Shown here piece by piece: positions 43,309 through 50,815 of a stretch of DNA of 64,000 bases. Position numbers and translations under genes: made by a program. The DNA is taken from the NCBI GenBank assembly GCA_003010405.1, contig PJLO01000011.1, positions 53,399 to 117,398 on the forward strand. Reading direction: 5' to 3'. The DNA comes from Acidobacteriota bacterium (GTDB taxonomy: Bacteria; Acidobacteriota; Terriglobia; Terriglobales; Acidobacteriaceae). Within the stretch, counting starts at the first letter, position 1. The number at the start of each line of letters is the position of its first letter. The notes beneath the pieces are model-generated. The model was not told the origin of the DNA and did no database searches. It saw only the letters and a list, made by a program, of their open reading frames with translations.

Positions 43309-44943
43309 CTAGAAGCTGTATACCAGATCCAACTGGCCGCGCTTCATGTAAGGATTTTTGGCCACGCCAGCCAGAGATGGAGAGAGATAACGACCGATCC
43401 ACTCGGTATAGCCCAAGGAAGTGTTTTTTCTTAGCTGCCAGATAAAGAAAATTCGATTCTGTTCGACGTTTGTCGGTTTGAACTGGTCGCTCTCGGCGTA
43501 GGAGGCGATAATCGCATCCTGTTCGGTGTGACTGTAGGAGTAGCCGAACTGGATGTCGCCCTTGTTCTTGAGCTGGCCCAAGCTGGCTTCGATGTGGTAC
43601 AGGCTGTCATGTTTCTTCCCATCCCTGGTAAGGCTGGAGTCGGCGCGAAGATTCTTCTCCCATTCAAAGAGGACGTTCAATGGCAGTTTTGCAATACCGG
43701 TCTTTACGACGTTATTGATGATCAGGTCGCTGTACTGATACTGCGAGCAGAAGCCGGTGCCAATTTGGTTACCATACGCCTTTGAGGTGTTAACGCAATT
43801 CGTCATGCCGTTGGGAGCAAAACCATAGTTGGACCCAATGGCAGTTCCGTTGGTGCCAACAAGGGTCGACGAGTAGCCTGCGCCATTCGATCCGAAGACG
43901 GCAATATCCGGGCGGATGAAGTTCATAAATGAGTAGGTCGGTGTCATGCTCCAGTACTGACCTATTTGCAGCTTACCGCCCAATTGAACACCATAAGCCC
44001 AAGAGTCTGTGTTTGGAGTGTTCAGCTTGCCGCTATCGACAGTAGCGAGCACAAGCTGGGTAGCCGTAAGATTCAATTCTTTCAGGGTCGGGTTAGCAAA
44101 CTTGTGGACAATCGTCTCGCTGAAACCCTCAGGATTGAGATCCGAGTCGAAAACCTGGGTTGTGCGAACCCAGGGATATGCAAACTTACCGGCAGTCGCG
44201 CTAAACCACCTAAAGGCTGATGGCTTCCAGGTAACGTAAGCACGGTCGATGTTGATCGGCTTGCGCATAAAATCTGGAGAGTTGGTGCTGTCGCTCAGTG
44301 TCTGGTTGGTGGTGGTCGGGTCAGACTGTGAGCCAGATGCCAGGGCAAATCCGCCAATAAAATCTTCGCTCAGCTTGCCGTCTACACCAAAGCGAAGTCG
44401 AAACCGGAAGCGTTCACGATCCTGGGTACCCTCCTGAAAGAAATTCTCATAACGCGCGCGAACATCGCCGGAGAAACGGAACCGATTGCTTAGCGCTTCT
44501 ACAACGCCAATTCGCTTCTGATCCTCTTGTGCGGTTACAGCCGCATTGGCTGCCGTCGTTTTCAGGTCGGTAACATCAGCCTGAACGTTTTCGACCTTCG
44601 CGCTGGTATTGGCAACGACAATCTCGGTTGCCGCGGCCTTTTCCCGAGCAGCGACAGCGGTTTTCTGTGCATCGCTCGCGGTTTGCTGGGCTTGTTGGGT
44701 CTGCTGGTCGCGCTGTGTGATTAGTTGCTTAAGCTGATCGATTTGCGCCTGTTGCGCCTGTATTAGTTCTTTAAGCTGTTTAATGTCTTCGGCAGAAACG
44801 GGGGCCGTAGCGTTCTTTTGGCTGTTCTTGACAGCATGCGTTTTTGTTTTCCTGACGGTCACGTCACCATCACTGGCGGGCGGTTGAGCGAGGCAAAGGC
44901 CAGTCAGCAACAGCAGAGCCGTCATTTGTTGAAGCATCCTCAT
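43309..44943 (-). CDS. Putative outer-membrane porin with coiled coil (tandem copy 1)
   Basis: A 544-aa protein. Signal peptide MRMLQQMTALLLLTGLCLA, a coiled coil at about 45-140 (SAEDIKQLKELIQAQQAQID; then an Ala/Thr-rich helix AAREKAAATEIVVANTSAKV), and a beta-barrel from FRFSGDVRARYENFF to the terminal RGQLDLVYSF. Ending in Phe is the usual barrel-assembly signal. It is a close homologue of the neighbouring porin copy 2 at the same length. The gene follows a decayed pstS fragment and a hairpin, and has its own terminator. Pho-regulated expression is inferred from context. Confidence 0.82.
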   Translation of the reverse strand: MRMLQQMTALLLLTGLCLAQPPASDGDVTVRKTKTHAVKNSQKNATAPVSAEDIKQLKELIQAQQAQIDQLKQLITQRDQQTQQAQQTASDAQKTAVAAREKAAATEIVVANTSAKVENVQADVTDLKTTAANAAVTAQEDQKRIGVVEALSNRFRFSGDVRARYENFFQEGTQDRERFRFRLRFGVDGKLSEDFIGGFALASGSQSDPTTTNQTLSDSTNSPDFMRKPINIDRAYVTWKPSAFRWFSATAGKFAYPWVRTTQVFDSDLNPEGFSETIVHKFANPTLKELNLTATQLVLATVDSGKLNTPNTDSWAYGVQLGGKLQIGQYWSMTPTYSFMNFIRPDIAVFGSNGAGYSSTLVGTNGTAIGSNYGFAPNGMTNCVNTSKAYGNQIGTGFCSQYQYSDLIINNVVKTGIAKLPLNVLFEWEKNLRADSSLTRDGKKHDSLYHIEASLGQLKNKGDIQFGYSYSHTEQDAIIASYAESDQFKPTNVEQNRIFFIWQLRKNTSLGYTEWIGRYLSPSLAGVAKNPYMKRGQLDLVYSF

Positions 44944-44984
44944 ATGGTCTTCCCTAAAATGCAACAGTTTTAAATTGTTTAACG

Positions 44985-45017
44985 TTTAAAAGGAGCATTG
45001 AGCGAAAGCACCGCTCC
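44985..45017 (-). terminator. Hairpin upstream of porin copy 1 (relic of pstS-porin intergenic attenuator)
   Basis: On the minus strand: GGAGC, 16-nt loop, GCTCC, then TTTTAAAC. It is homologous to the hairpin between pstS and porin copy 2, and here follows the decayed pstS fragment. Confidence 0.6.
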
Positions 45018-45044
45018 TTATTTATTTGCCAGGGTTGATCAATT

Positions 45045-45180
45045 CTATCGGACCGTGCTGATTGTGGCTTGTAGCTTCTGAATTATTTCTTGTGGAAGCG
45101 GGCATAAGTCAGCGAACTCGTTTCCCTCTGACCATCTCTCAGCATCCACTCCAGGAAATCATGCAGCACCTTGCTTTTTT
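45045..45180 (-). pseudogene. Decayed 3' fragment of pstS
   Basis: Read on the minus strand this matches the last 45 or so codons of pstS: LHDFLEWMLRDGQRETSSLTYA is identical, then one base is lost and an in-frame TAA follows. Beyond the frameshift the DNA still matches to the pstS end (CAGAAGCTACAAGCCACAA region, ending ATCAGCACGGTC). The stop of the original frame is also changed. No start codon or upstream part of pstS remains. It is left over from tandem duplication of the pstS-porin junction. Confidence 0.88.
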
Positions 45181-45221
45181 TACATCACTTGTGCAGATCT
45201 TCCCTGGCATTGATAAAAGTC

Positions 45222-45253
45222 AAAACCGGTGGGCCAGGTTCGGCTCCACCGGT
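45222..45253 (-). terminator. Rho-independent terminator after porin copy 2
   Basis: On the minus strand: CCGGTGGAGCC, short loop, GGCCCACCGG, then TTTTGACTTTT, 43 nt after the porin stop codon. It is homologous to the terminator at 43231-43269. Confidence 0.8.
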
Positions 45254-45295
45254 GCGTTAAGGGCTGCGGAGTTATTCCACAGTTTGAAAAACCAC

Positions 45296-46930
45296 TTAGA
45301 AACTGAATACAAGATCCAACTGGCCGCGCTTCAGATAAGGGTTCTTGGTAACGCCAGCCAGATTCGTATTAAGGTATCGACCGATCCACTCGGTATAGCC
45401 CAAGGTAGTGTTGTTTCGTACCTTCCAGTTAAAGAAGATCCGATTCTGTTCGACGTTTGTCGGTTTGAACTGGTCGCTCTCGGCGTAGGAGGCGATAACA
45501 GCATCCTGTTCGCTGTGAGTGTAGGCGTAGCCGAACTGGATGTCGCCCTTGTTCTTGAGCTGGCCCAAGCTGGCTTCGAAGTAGTACATCGTGTCGTGTT
45601 TCTTCCGATCCTTGGTAAGAGTGGAATTGGCGCGAAGATTTTTCTCCCACTCGGCGATGAGGTTAAAGGGCAATCTTGCGATGCCGGTCTTTATGACGTT
45701 ATTGACGATCAGGTCACTGTATTGATACTGCGAGCAGAAGCCCGTGCCGATTTTGGAACCATACGCCTTCGAGGTGTTGACGCAATTCGACATGCCGTTG
45801 GGAGCAAAACCATAGTTGGTCCCTATGGCAGTTCCATTGGTGCCAACGAGGGTCGACGAATAGCCTGCGCCATTCGATCCGAAGACGGCAATATCCGGGC
45901 GGATGAAGTTCAAAATTTGGTACGTCGGAGTCATGGTCCAGCGCTGGCCTAGCTGCAGCTTGCTGCCCACCTGAACACCAAAAGCCCATGAATCTGTGTT
46001 TGGAGTGTTCAACTTGCCGCTGTCGACAGTAGCGAGCACAAGCTGGGTAGCCGTAAGATTCAGTTCTTTCAGGGTCGGGTTAGCAAACTTGTGGGAAAGC
46101 GTTTCGCTGAAACCTTCCGGATTGAGATCCGGGTCGAAAGTGTTGCTTGTCCGAACCCAGGTGTAGGCGAACTTGCCGGCGGTCGCGCTAAACCCTCTGA
46201 AGGCTGACGGCTTCCAGGTAACATAAGCGCGATCGATGTTGATCGTCTTGCGCATGAAGTCCGGAGAGTTGCCGCTGTCGCTCAGGGTCTGATTGGTGGT
46301 GGTCGGGTCAGACTGTGAGCCAGATGCCAGGGCGAATCCGCCGATAAAATCTTCGCTCAGCTTGCCGTCTACACCAAAGCGCAGTCGAAACCGGAAGCGT
46401 TCACGATCCTGCGTACCCTCCTGGAAAAAATTCTCATAACGCGCTCGAACATCGCCAGAGAAACGGAACCGACTGCTTAGTGTTTCGACAAGGCCAAGTC
46501 GCTTCTGATCCTCCTGAGCGGTTACAGCAGCGTTGGTTGCCGTGGTCTTCAAGTCAGAAACATCAGCCTGAACGTTCTCAACCTTCGCGTTGGTATCGGC
46601 AACGACAATCTCGGTTGCAGCGGCCTTTTCCCGGGCAGCGGTGGCGGTTTTCTGAGCATCGTTTGCGGTTTGCTGGGCTTGTTGGGTCTGCTGGTCGCGC
46701 TGTGCGACCGTCTGCCTGAGCTGATCGATCTGCGCCTGTTGCGCCTGGATCAGTTCCTTGAGCTGTTTAATGTCTTCAGCGGAAACGGTTGGCGCAGCTT
46801 TCTTTTCGCTCTTCTTGACAACATGCGCTTTGCTTTTCTTGACAGTCGCGTCACCATCGCTGGCGGGCGGTTGACCAACGCAAAGCCCGGTCAGCAGCAG
46901 CAGAGCCGTCATTTGTTGAAGCATCTTCAT
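45296..46930 (-). CDS. Putative outer-membrane porin with coiled coil (tandem copy 2)
   Basis: A 544-aa protein: signal peptide MKMLQQMTALLLLTGLCVG, coiled coil at about 45-140 (SAEDIKQLKELIQAQQAQID; QTVAQRDQQTQQAQQTAND), then a beta-barrel from FRFSGDVRARYENFF to RGQLDLVFSF. It differs from copy 1 mainly by scattered substitutions. It starts 102 nt after pstS across a hairpin, so it is probably read through from the pstS promoter at reduced level. That makes it a candidate phosphate-starvation porin, analogous in logic to PhoE or OprP but not recognisably homologous to them. Confidence 0.82.
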   Translation of the reverse strand: MKMLQQMTALLLLTGLCVGQPPASDGDATVKKSKAHVVKKSEKKAAPTVSAEDIKQLKELIQAQQAQIDQLRQTVAQRDQQTQQAQQTANDAQKTATAAREKAAATEIVVADTNAKVENVQADVSDLKTTATNAAVTAQEDQKRLGLVETLSSRFRFSGDVRARYENFFQEGTQDRERFRFRLRFGVDGKLSEDFIGGFALASGSQSDPTTTNQTLSDSGNSPDFMRKTINIDRAYVTWKPSAFRGFSATAGKFAYTWVRTSNTFDPDLNPEGFSETLSHKFANPTLKELNLTATQLVLATVDSGKLNTPNTDSWAFGVQVGSKLQLGQRWTMTPTYQILNFIRPDIAVFGSNGAGYSSTLVGTNGTAIGTNYGFAPNGMSNCVNTSKAYGSKIGTGFCSQYQYSDLIVNNVIKTGIARLPFNLIAEWEKNLRANSTLTKDRKKHDTMYYFEASLGQLKNKGDIQFGYAYTHSEQDAVIASYAESDQFKPTNVEQNRIFFNWKVRNNTTLGYTEWIGRYLNTNLAGVTKNPYLKRGQLDLVFSF

Positions 46931-46969
46931 ATAGTCTTCCCTAAGGGAGCAGGTTGTGAATTGTTCAGG

Positions 46970-47008
46970 TTAAAGGCGGAGTGGGGCGTTGAAGCGAATC
47001 ACCGCTCC
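46970..47008 (-). terminator. Attenuator-like hairpin between pstS and porin copy 2
   Basis: On the minus strand: GGAGCGG, 17-nt loop, CCACTCC, then GCCTTTAA. The T tract is weak, so partial read-through from pstS into the porin is likely, giving more binding protein than porin. Confidence 0.55.
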
Positions 47009-47031
47009 CAACTTGCCAAGGTTGATCGACT

Positions 47032-48039
47032 TTAGTGAACCGTGCTGATTGTGGCCTGTAGCTTCTGAACTACTTCCTTCGGTAGTGGAGCATAAGTCAG
47101 CGAACTCGTTTCGCGCTGGCCATCTCTCAGCATCCACTCCAGGAAGTCATGCAGCACCTTGCCTTTTCTCGCATCTCTCGACTGCTGGGGAATCAGCAGC
47201 CAGGTGAAGCTCGCAATTGGGTAGGCGTTCCTGCCGTCCGGATTAGTTATGGATACGCGATAGTCGGAAGGCATTCTGGCTGAGGCTGATGCAGCAGCAG
47301 CCGTGGTCGATTCCAATGTCGCCTTCACAAAGTTGCCGCTCTTGTTGCGGACCGAGCCGTAAGTGATGTTGTTCTGCACCGCATAGATCAGTTCGACGTA
47401 GCCAATTGAGCCTCCAATCTGACGAACCGTGCCGGCAACGCCTTCGTTGCCCTTGCCACCGAGGCCGATTGGCCATTTCACGCTGGTGCCCTTGCCTACC
47501 GAGGCGCTCCACTCGGGGCTCACCTTGGAGAGATAGTCGGTAAAGATATAGGTCGTACCGGATCCATCCGAGCGGTGAACTACAACAATGGACTGGTTGG
47601 GAAACTTTACTCCAGGATTAACCTTGGCGATCGCCGGATCACTCCAGTTATTAATCTTTCCCATGAAAATTCCTGCCAACAGTTCAGGTGTAAACTTAAT
47701 CTCGCCCTTCACTCCCGGAACGTTGTACGCGGGAACAACTGCGCCCAGTACGGTTGGGATATGCAGGACCTTGCCTTTGCATTGCGCCAGCTGTTCGTCC
47801 GTCATTGGACCATCCGAAGCGCCGAAATCAACAGTACCGGCGATTAGCTGGTGAATGCCTGCGCCCGAACCGAGCGATTGATAGTTAATCCGCACGCCGG
47901 GATGAGACGAGCTGAACTGCATAAACCATTTCTGATAGATCGGATTCGGAAAAGTGGCGCCTGCTCCATTCAATGATTGAGCAGAAGCGGTGATGCACAA
48001 AACAAGCGCGCACGTCATCAACTTCAAAATACGTTTCAC
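47032..48039 (-). CDS. pstS: Phosphate ABC transporter substrate-binding protein PstS
   Basis: A 335-aa periplasmic protein. Signal peptide MKRILKLMTCALVLCITASAQ, then the PstS hallmarks LNGAGATFPNPIYQKWF, DFGASDGPMTDEQL, IVVVHRSDGSGTTYIFTDYL and GVAGTVRQIGGSIGYVE. It delivers phosphate to PstCA. The GTG at 48039 is preceded by AGGAGGGG; an ATG seven codons upstream lacks such a site. It is followed by a hairpin and a porin instead of pstC. A Pho-box-like array lies upstream, and a decayed copy of its 3' end sits at 45045-45180. Confidence 0.96.
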   Translation of the reverse strand: MKRILKLMTCALVLCITASAQSLNGAGATFPNPIYQKWFMQFSSSHPGVRINYQSLGSGAGIHQLIAGTVDFGASDGPMTDEQLAQCKGKVLHIPTVLGAVVPAYNVPGVKGEIKFTPELLAGIFMGKINNWSDPAIAKVNPGVKFPNQSIVVVHRSDGSGTTYIFTDYLSKVSPEWSASVGKGTSVKWPIGLGGKGNEGVAGTVRQIGGSIGYVELIYAVQNNITYGSVRNKSGNFVKATLESTTAAAASASARMPSDYRVSITNPDGRNAYPIASFTWLLIPQQSRDARKGKVLHDFLEWMLRDGQRETSSLTYAPLPKEVVQKLQATISTVH

Positions 48040-48081
48040 GTTACCCCTCCTGGTTCTCACAAACGAGTATTCATTGGCGCT

Positions 48082-48118
48082 GTTACTGCATCGTTAACTG
48101 ATTGTGAATTTCTGGTAA
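48082..48118 (-). promoter_or_regulatory. Pho-box-like direct-repeat array upstream of pstS
   Basis: On the minus strand, half-sites TTACC (48118-48114), TTCAC (48108-48104), TTAAC (48097-48093) and GTAAC (48086-48082) follow one another at 10-, 11- and 11-nt steps. A -10-like AATACT lies 10 nt further on (48071-48066), the layout expected when a PhoB-type activator replaces the -35. The array ends 42 nt before the pstS GTG. Confidence 0.7.
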
Positions 48119-48286
48119 CAGAATGGGCTGCAAGGAGGCTGTATTTCCCTGATGAGAGCTGGAAAAGCTACTTCGGTTCTGTGCTCTAACCTCCGCGTAA
48201 GTTCAAGCAGCGAGCTATATTGGATTCAGCAACTCTCGATTCTGGTTGAACCAAATTGCGATTATGGGTAAAAGATATAACTGATT

Positions 48287-48529
48287 ATGAGGGCGAAAGG
48301 GATTCAGCTCGCTGCACTGATTGCACTCATCGGAGTGCTGTTTGTGTTTCTTGCACCCTCAATTGACCTACCGGATACGATCAAAGTAACGCAGGTCGCG
48401 ATTCTCGCGGTAACCCACATCACCCCTCTCTTTTCCACCGATGTAATCAATTGGTCATCGCAAATCGAGATTGAAGGCCCTCAGCCTGCTTCCGACTTGT
48501 TGACCAAATTCCACGCACTTCGAATCTAA
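48287..48529 (+). CDS. Small unknown protein with N-terminal hydrophobic segment
   Basis: An 80-aa frame starting ATG at 48287. The first 25 residues (MRAKGIQLAALIALIGVLFVF) form a signal peptide or single membrane anchor; the rest is a short soluble tail with no recognisable domain. No ribosome site precedes the ATG; a TATAAC lies only 5 nt upstream, which would fit a leaderless message. It is divergent from pstS and 60 nt before the ParB/DUF4118 gene. It could be a real small secreted protein or chance. Confidence 0.4.
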   Translation: MRAKGIQLAALIALIGVLFVFLAPSIDLPDTIKVTQVAILAVTHITPLFSTDVINWSSQIEIEGPQPASDLLTKFHALRI

Positions 48530-48589
48530 ACGCGACATTTTTTACCCGCGCTCCGGCTCAAGTACTGACTCCAAAACTGAAGGTGTCCT

Positions 48590-49360
48590 GTGTCGCATCA
48601 AGGTATTCAATACAATGATGGATTCTCGGAAAAGTGGGTGTTTCAACTAAGTCCGCCGGAATGGCGCGGGAGAGTTCAAGTGCAGTACGTTGACGTGCCG
48701 CTGTCACGCCTTGAACACGCAGGATGTTGGACAGACCCCGAAGTCGTCAACGGCTGGATGAATACGCTGAATGCCGGAAGACCCATTCCGCCGCCCGTAG
48801 CTGTCGTGACGGAACGTGGGACGTACTATTTGCATGACGGAAATCATCGCCTTGATGCGCTCACCCGTTTCCTTGCTGACGAGGGCGAACACGCGCGAGT
48901 GCGTGTGGCAGTTGCCATTCCTAAACCGGGAAACAGATTCGTTTATCAGTCGTTTGGAGAATATGGTACATACGTCATACAGGACTGTCCTCTCAGATTT
49001 GCAAATACCGCCCGCCTGGTAACAGCGATTCTTGCGAGCACCATTGCATTAGTACTATCGGCCTTGCTCCCAGCGGCCGATCGCGGCCCGATTTATGCAC
49101 TATTCGTTCTTTCGGTAATGATCGCTGCATGGGCTGGCGGCTGGAAAACTGGACTGTTCGCTTCACTGTTGAATTCCATTGGCGCGGCGTACTTTTTACT
49201 TTCACCAAATGGCTCGTTGAGAATTGCGAGCTCAGGACAGATGTTTCATTTCGCAGTAACCGCACTGATCATGATTGCGGCAGTCCTATTCATGCAGGTC
49301 GTTCAGCGACATCCGTCTGTGAAGATTGGTCTGCCTCGGAATAACGCAAGAACCCCATAG
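48590..49360 (+). CDS. ParB-like N-terminal domain fused to DUF4118-type membrane domain
   Basis: A 256-aa protein with two parts. Residues about 30-110 look like a ParB/sulfiredoxin-fold domain: RPIPPPVAVVTERGTYYLHDGNHRLDALTRF, where HDGNHR is the conserved catalytic-type loop. Residues about 140-245 form four membrane helices resembling the DUF4118 sensor domain of KdpD-type kinases (ILASTIALVLSALLP, GPIYALFVLSVMIAAWAGG, FASLLNSIGAAYFLLSP). No kinase, HTH or other output follows. The GTG at 48590 has a GAAGG upstream. I know neither domain in this combination; function unknown. Confidence 0.7.
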   Translation: MSHQGIQYNDGFSEKWVFQLSPPEWRGRVQVQYVDVPLSRLEHAGCWTDPEVVNGWMNTLNAGRPIPPPVAVVTERGTYYLHDGNHRLDALTRFLADEGEHARVRVAVAIPKPGNRFVYQSFGEYGTYVIQDCPLRFANTARLVTAILASTIALVLSALLPAADRGPIYALFVLSVMIAAWAGGWKTGLFASLLNSIGAAYFLLSPNGSLRIASSGQMFHFAVTALIMIAAVLFMQVVQRHPSVKIGLPRNNARTP

Positions 49361-49432
49361 ACGAATAGCGCTCACAGGCTGACCGACCTGGAGAAAAGAT
49401 GAACGAGCTTTTTATGACTAAACGGAGGGCGC

Positions 49433-50794
49433 ATGTCGCTTCCCGCTAGGCGGCTTGGAGAACTCACGATAAACCGTGAGTTCTCGTTTGCCGCACGACA
49501 TCTGGAGCTTCCGGCGCAAGAATTCATTTATCGCCAAGGTGTGAGCGGTATTCTGCTGCTGGCTGCCGGGCTCCTTGCACTTGCTTGGGCCAACTCTCCG
49601 TGGAGGCAGGTGTACTTCGAGCTATGGGAGGCAAAACTCTCGTTCAATTTCGGCTTCATTCATCTCGAAAAATCTCTGCATCACTGGATCAATGATGGTC
49701 TGATGACACTGTTCTTTTTCCTAGTCGGAATGGAGATCAAGCATGAGGCGATTCACGGTCATCTCTCGTCATTGAAACGCGCAGCCCTGCCGATTTTCGC
49801 TGCGGCCGGCGGCATGATCGCTCCCGCGTTGTTGTTCGCGAGTTTCAATTGGGGACAAGGCACCATCAGCGGGTGGGGAATTCCGATGGCAACCGACATC
49901 GCATTTGCGGTCGGCGTTCTGGCCTTGACCCCCGGAATCTCGCATGAACTCAAGGTCTTCCTGCTCGCCCTGGCGATTGTAGACGACATAGGCGCTATCG
50001 CGGTGATTGCTTTCTTTTATTCAAACCAGATACACCTGCTTCCTCTTTCTGTTGCCGTGTGCTTGCTACTCGCGATTAAGGGATTTCGTCAGGCCAAAGT
50101 GCGATTTGCGTTTCCGTACGTTCTTGCGGGAATACTGTTTTGGCTGATGATTCTTAGGTCAGGCATTCATGCCACCATCGCCGGGGTTATTCTCGCATTT
50201 ATGGTGAGTAGTCGTGAGGCAGTTTCTAAGGAGGAATTCGAACATCGCGCCTTGCCTTTGCTCAATTCTCTGAGCGACGCCAATCGCGAAGACGACATCA
50301 ACGCCGCAGACGCTAAACTCGGAGCGCTTGAGGCTCTCGCAGTCAGCACGGATCCTCCCATTGAACGCCTAACACGAGCACTACACCCTTGGGTTGGATT
50401 CGTAGTTCTACCGCTATTTGCGTTTGCTAATGCTGGGGTCGTTCTGTCCGCCTCAGCTCTGGCAACCGTGGTCAAGAGCGCCGTTTTCATCGGTGTTTGC
50501 GTTGGACTACTGGTAGGCAAACCGATGGGCATATTCACCTTTACCTGGTTAGCGACGAAATTGAAACTGGCCGAGATGCCCTCTAATCTGAAATGGTCCG
50601 AACTGACGGGAACCGGCGTTGTGGCCGGAATCGGGTTCACGGTCGCGATATTTATTGCTGACCTAGCCTTCAGCGACGAGGCATCTATCGCTGCCGCGAA
50701 GGTGGCGACCTTACTGGCATCGTTTGTTGCTGGAATCGCGGGCTACATCCTGCTCCGATTTGCGAGACGCAACAAACCTTACCCGAAAGTTTAG
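49433..50794 (+). CDS. nhaA: Na(+)/H(+) antiporter NhaA
   Basis: A 453-aa inner-membrane protein with about 12 helices. Family landmarks are FFFLVGMEIKHE in helix 2, IPMATDIAFAVGVL (helix 4 unwound segment) and LLALAIVDDIGAI, carrying the paired Asp residues that bind Na+ and H+. It expels sodium in exchange for protons at high pH or salt. It is longer than the E. coli protein because of an N-terminal extension and a cytoplasmic loop near 265-305. The ATG follows GGAGGGC. Confidence 0.95.
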   Translation: MSLPARRLGELTINREFSFAARHLELPAQEFIYRQGVSGILLLAAGLLALAWANSPWRQVYFELWEAKLSFNFGFIHLEKSLHHWINDGLMTLFFFLVGMEIKHEAIHGHLSSLKRAALPIFAAAGGMIAPALLFASFNWGQGTISGWGIPMATDIAFAVGVLALTPGISHELKVFLLALAIVDDIGAIAVIAFFYSNQIHLLPLSVAVCLLLAIKGFRQAKVRFAFPYVLAGILFWLMILRSGIHATIAGVILAFMVSSREAVSKEEFEHRALPLLNSLSDANREDDINAADAKLGALEALAVSTDPPIERLTRALHPWVGFVVLPLFAFANAGVVLSASALATVVKSAVFIGVCVGLLVGKPMGIFTFTWLATKLKLAEMPSNLKWSELTGTGVVAGIGFTVAIFIADLAFSDEASIAAAKVATLLASFVAGIAGYILLRFARRNKPYPKV

Positions 50795-50815
50795 TCGGAT
50801 ACGGTCGCGTCGGCT

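Larger units (their letters stand above)
43236..47170 (-). repeat. Tandem duplication: pstS 3' end, hairpin, porin, terminator
   Basis: Two adjacent units of about 1.95 kb, 45222-47170 (with the live pstS 3' end) and 43236-45180 (with the decayed fragment). Homology runs through the pstS 3' end, the intergenic hairpin, the whole porin gene and the downstream terminator. Only about 40 nt separate the units. Confidence 0.85.

Noticed and set aside
45062..45952. A 296-codon open frame on the plus strand opposite porin copy 2
   Set aside because: It crosses the decayed pstS fragment and the porin terminator, and mirrors the porin's repeats; a shorter version appears opposite copy 1 for the same reason.
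43236..47170. Insertion sequence or transposon as the cause of the repeated porin unit
   Set aside because: No transposase, terminal inverted repeats or target-site duplication are visible; simple tandem duplication explains it.
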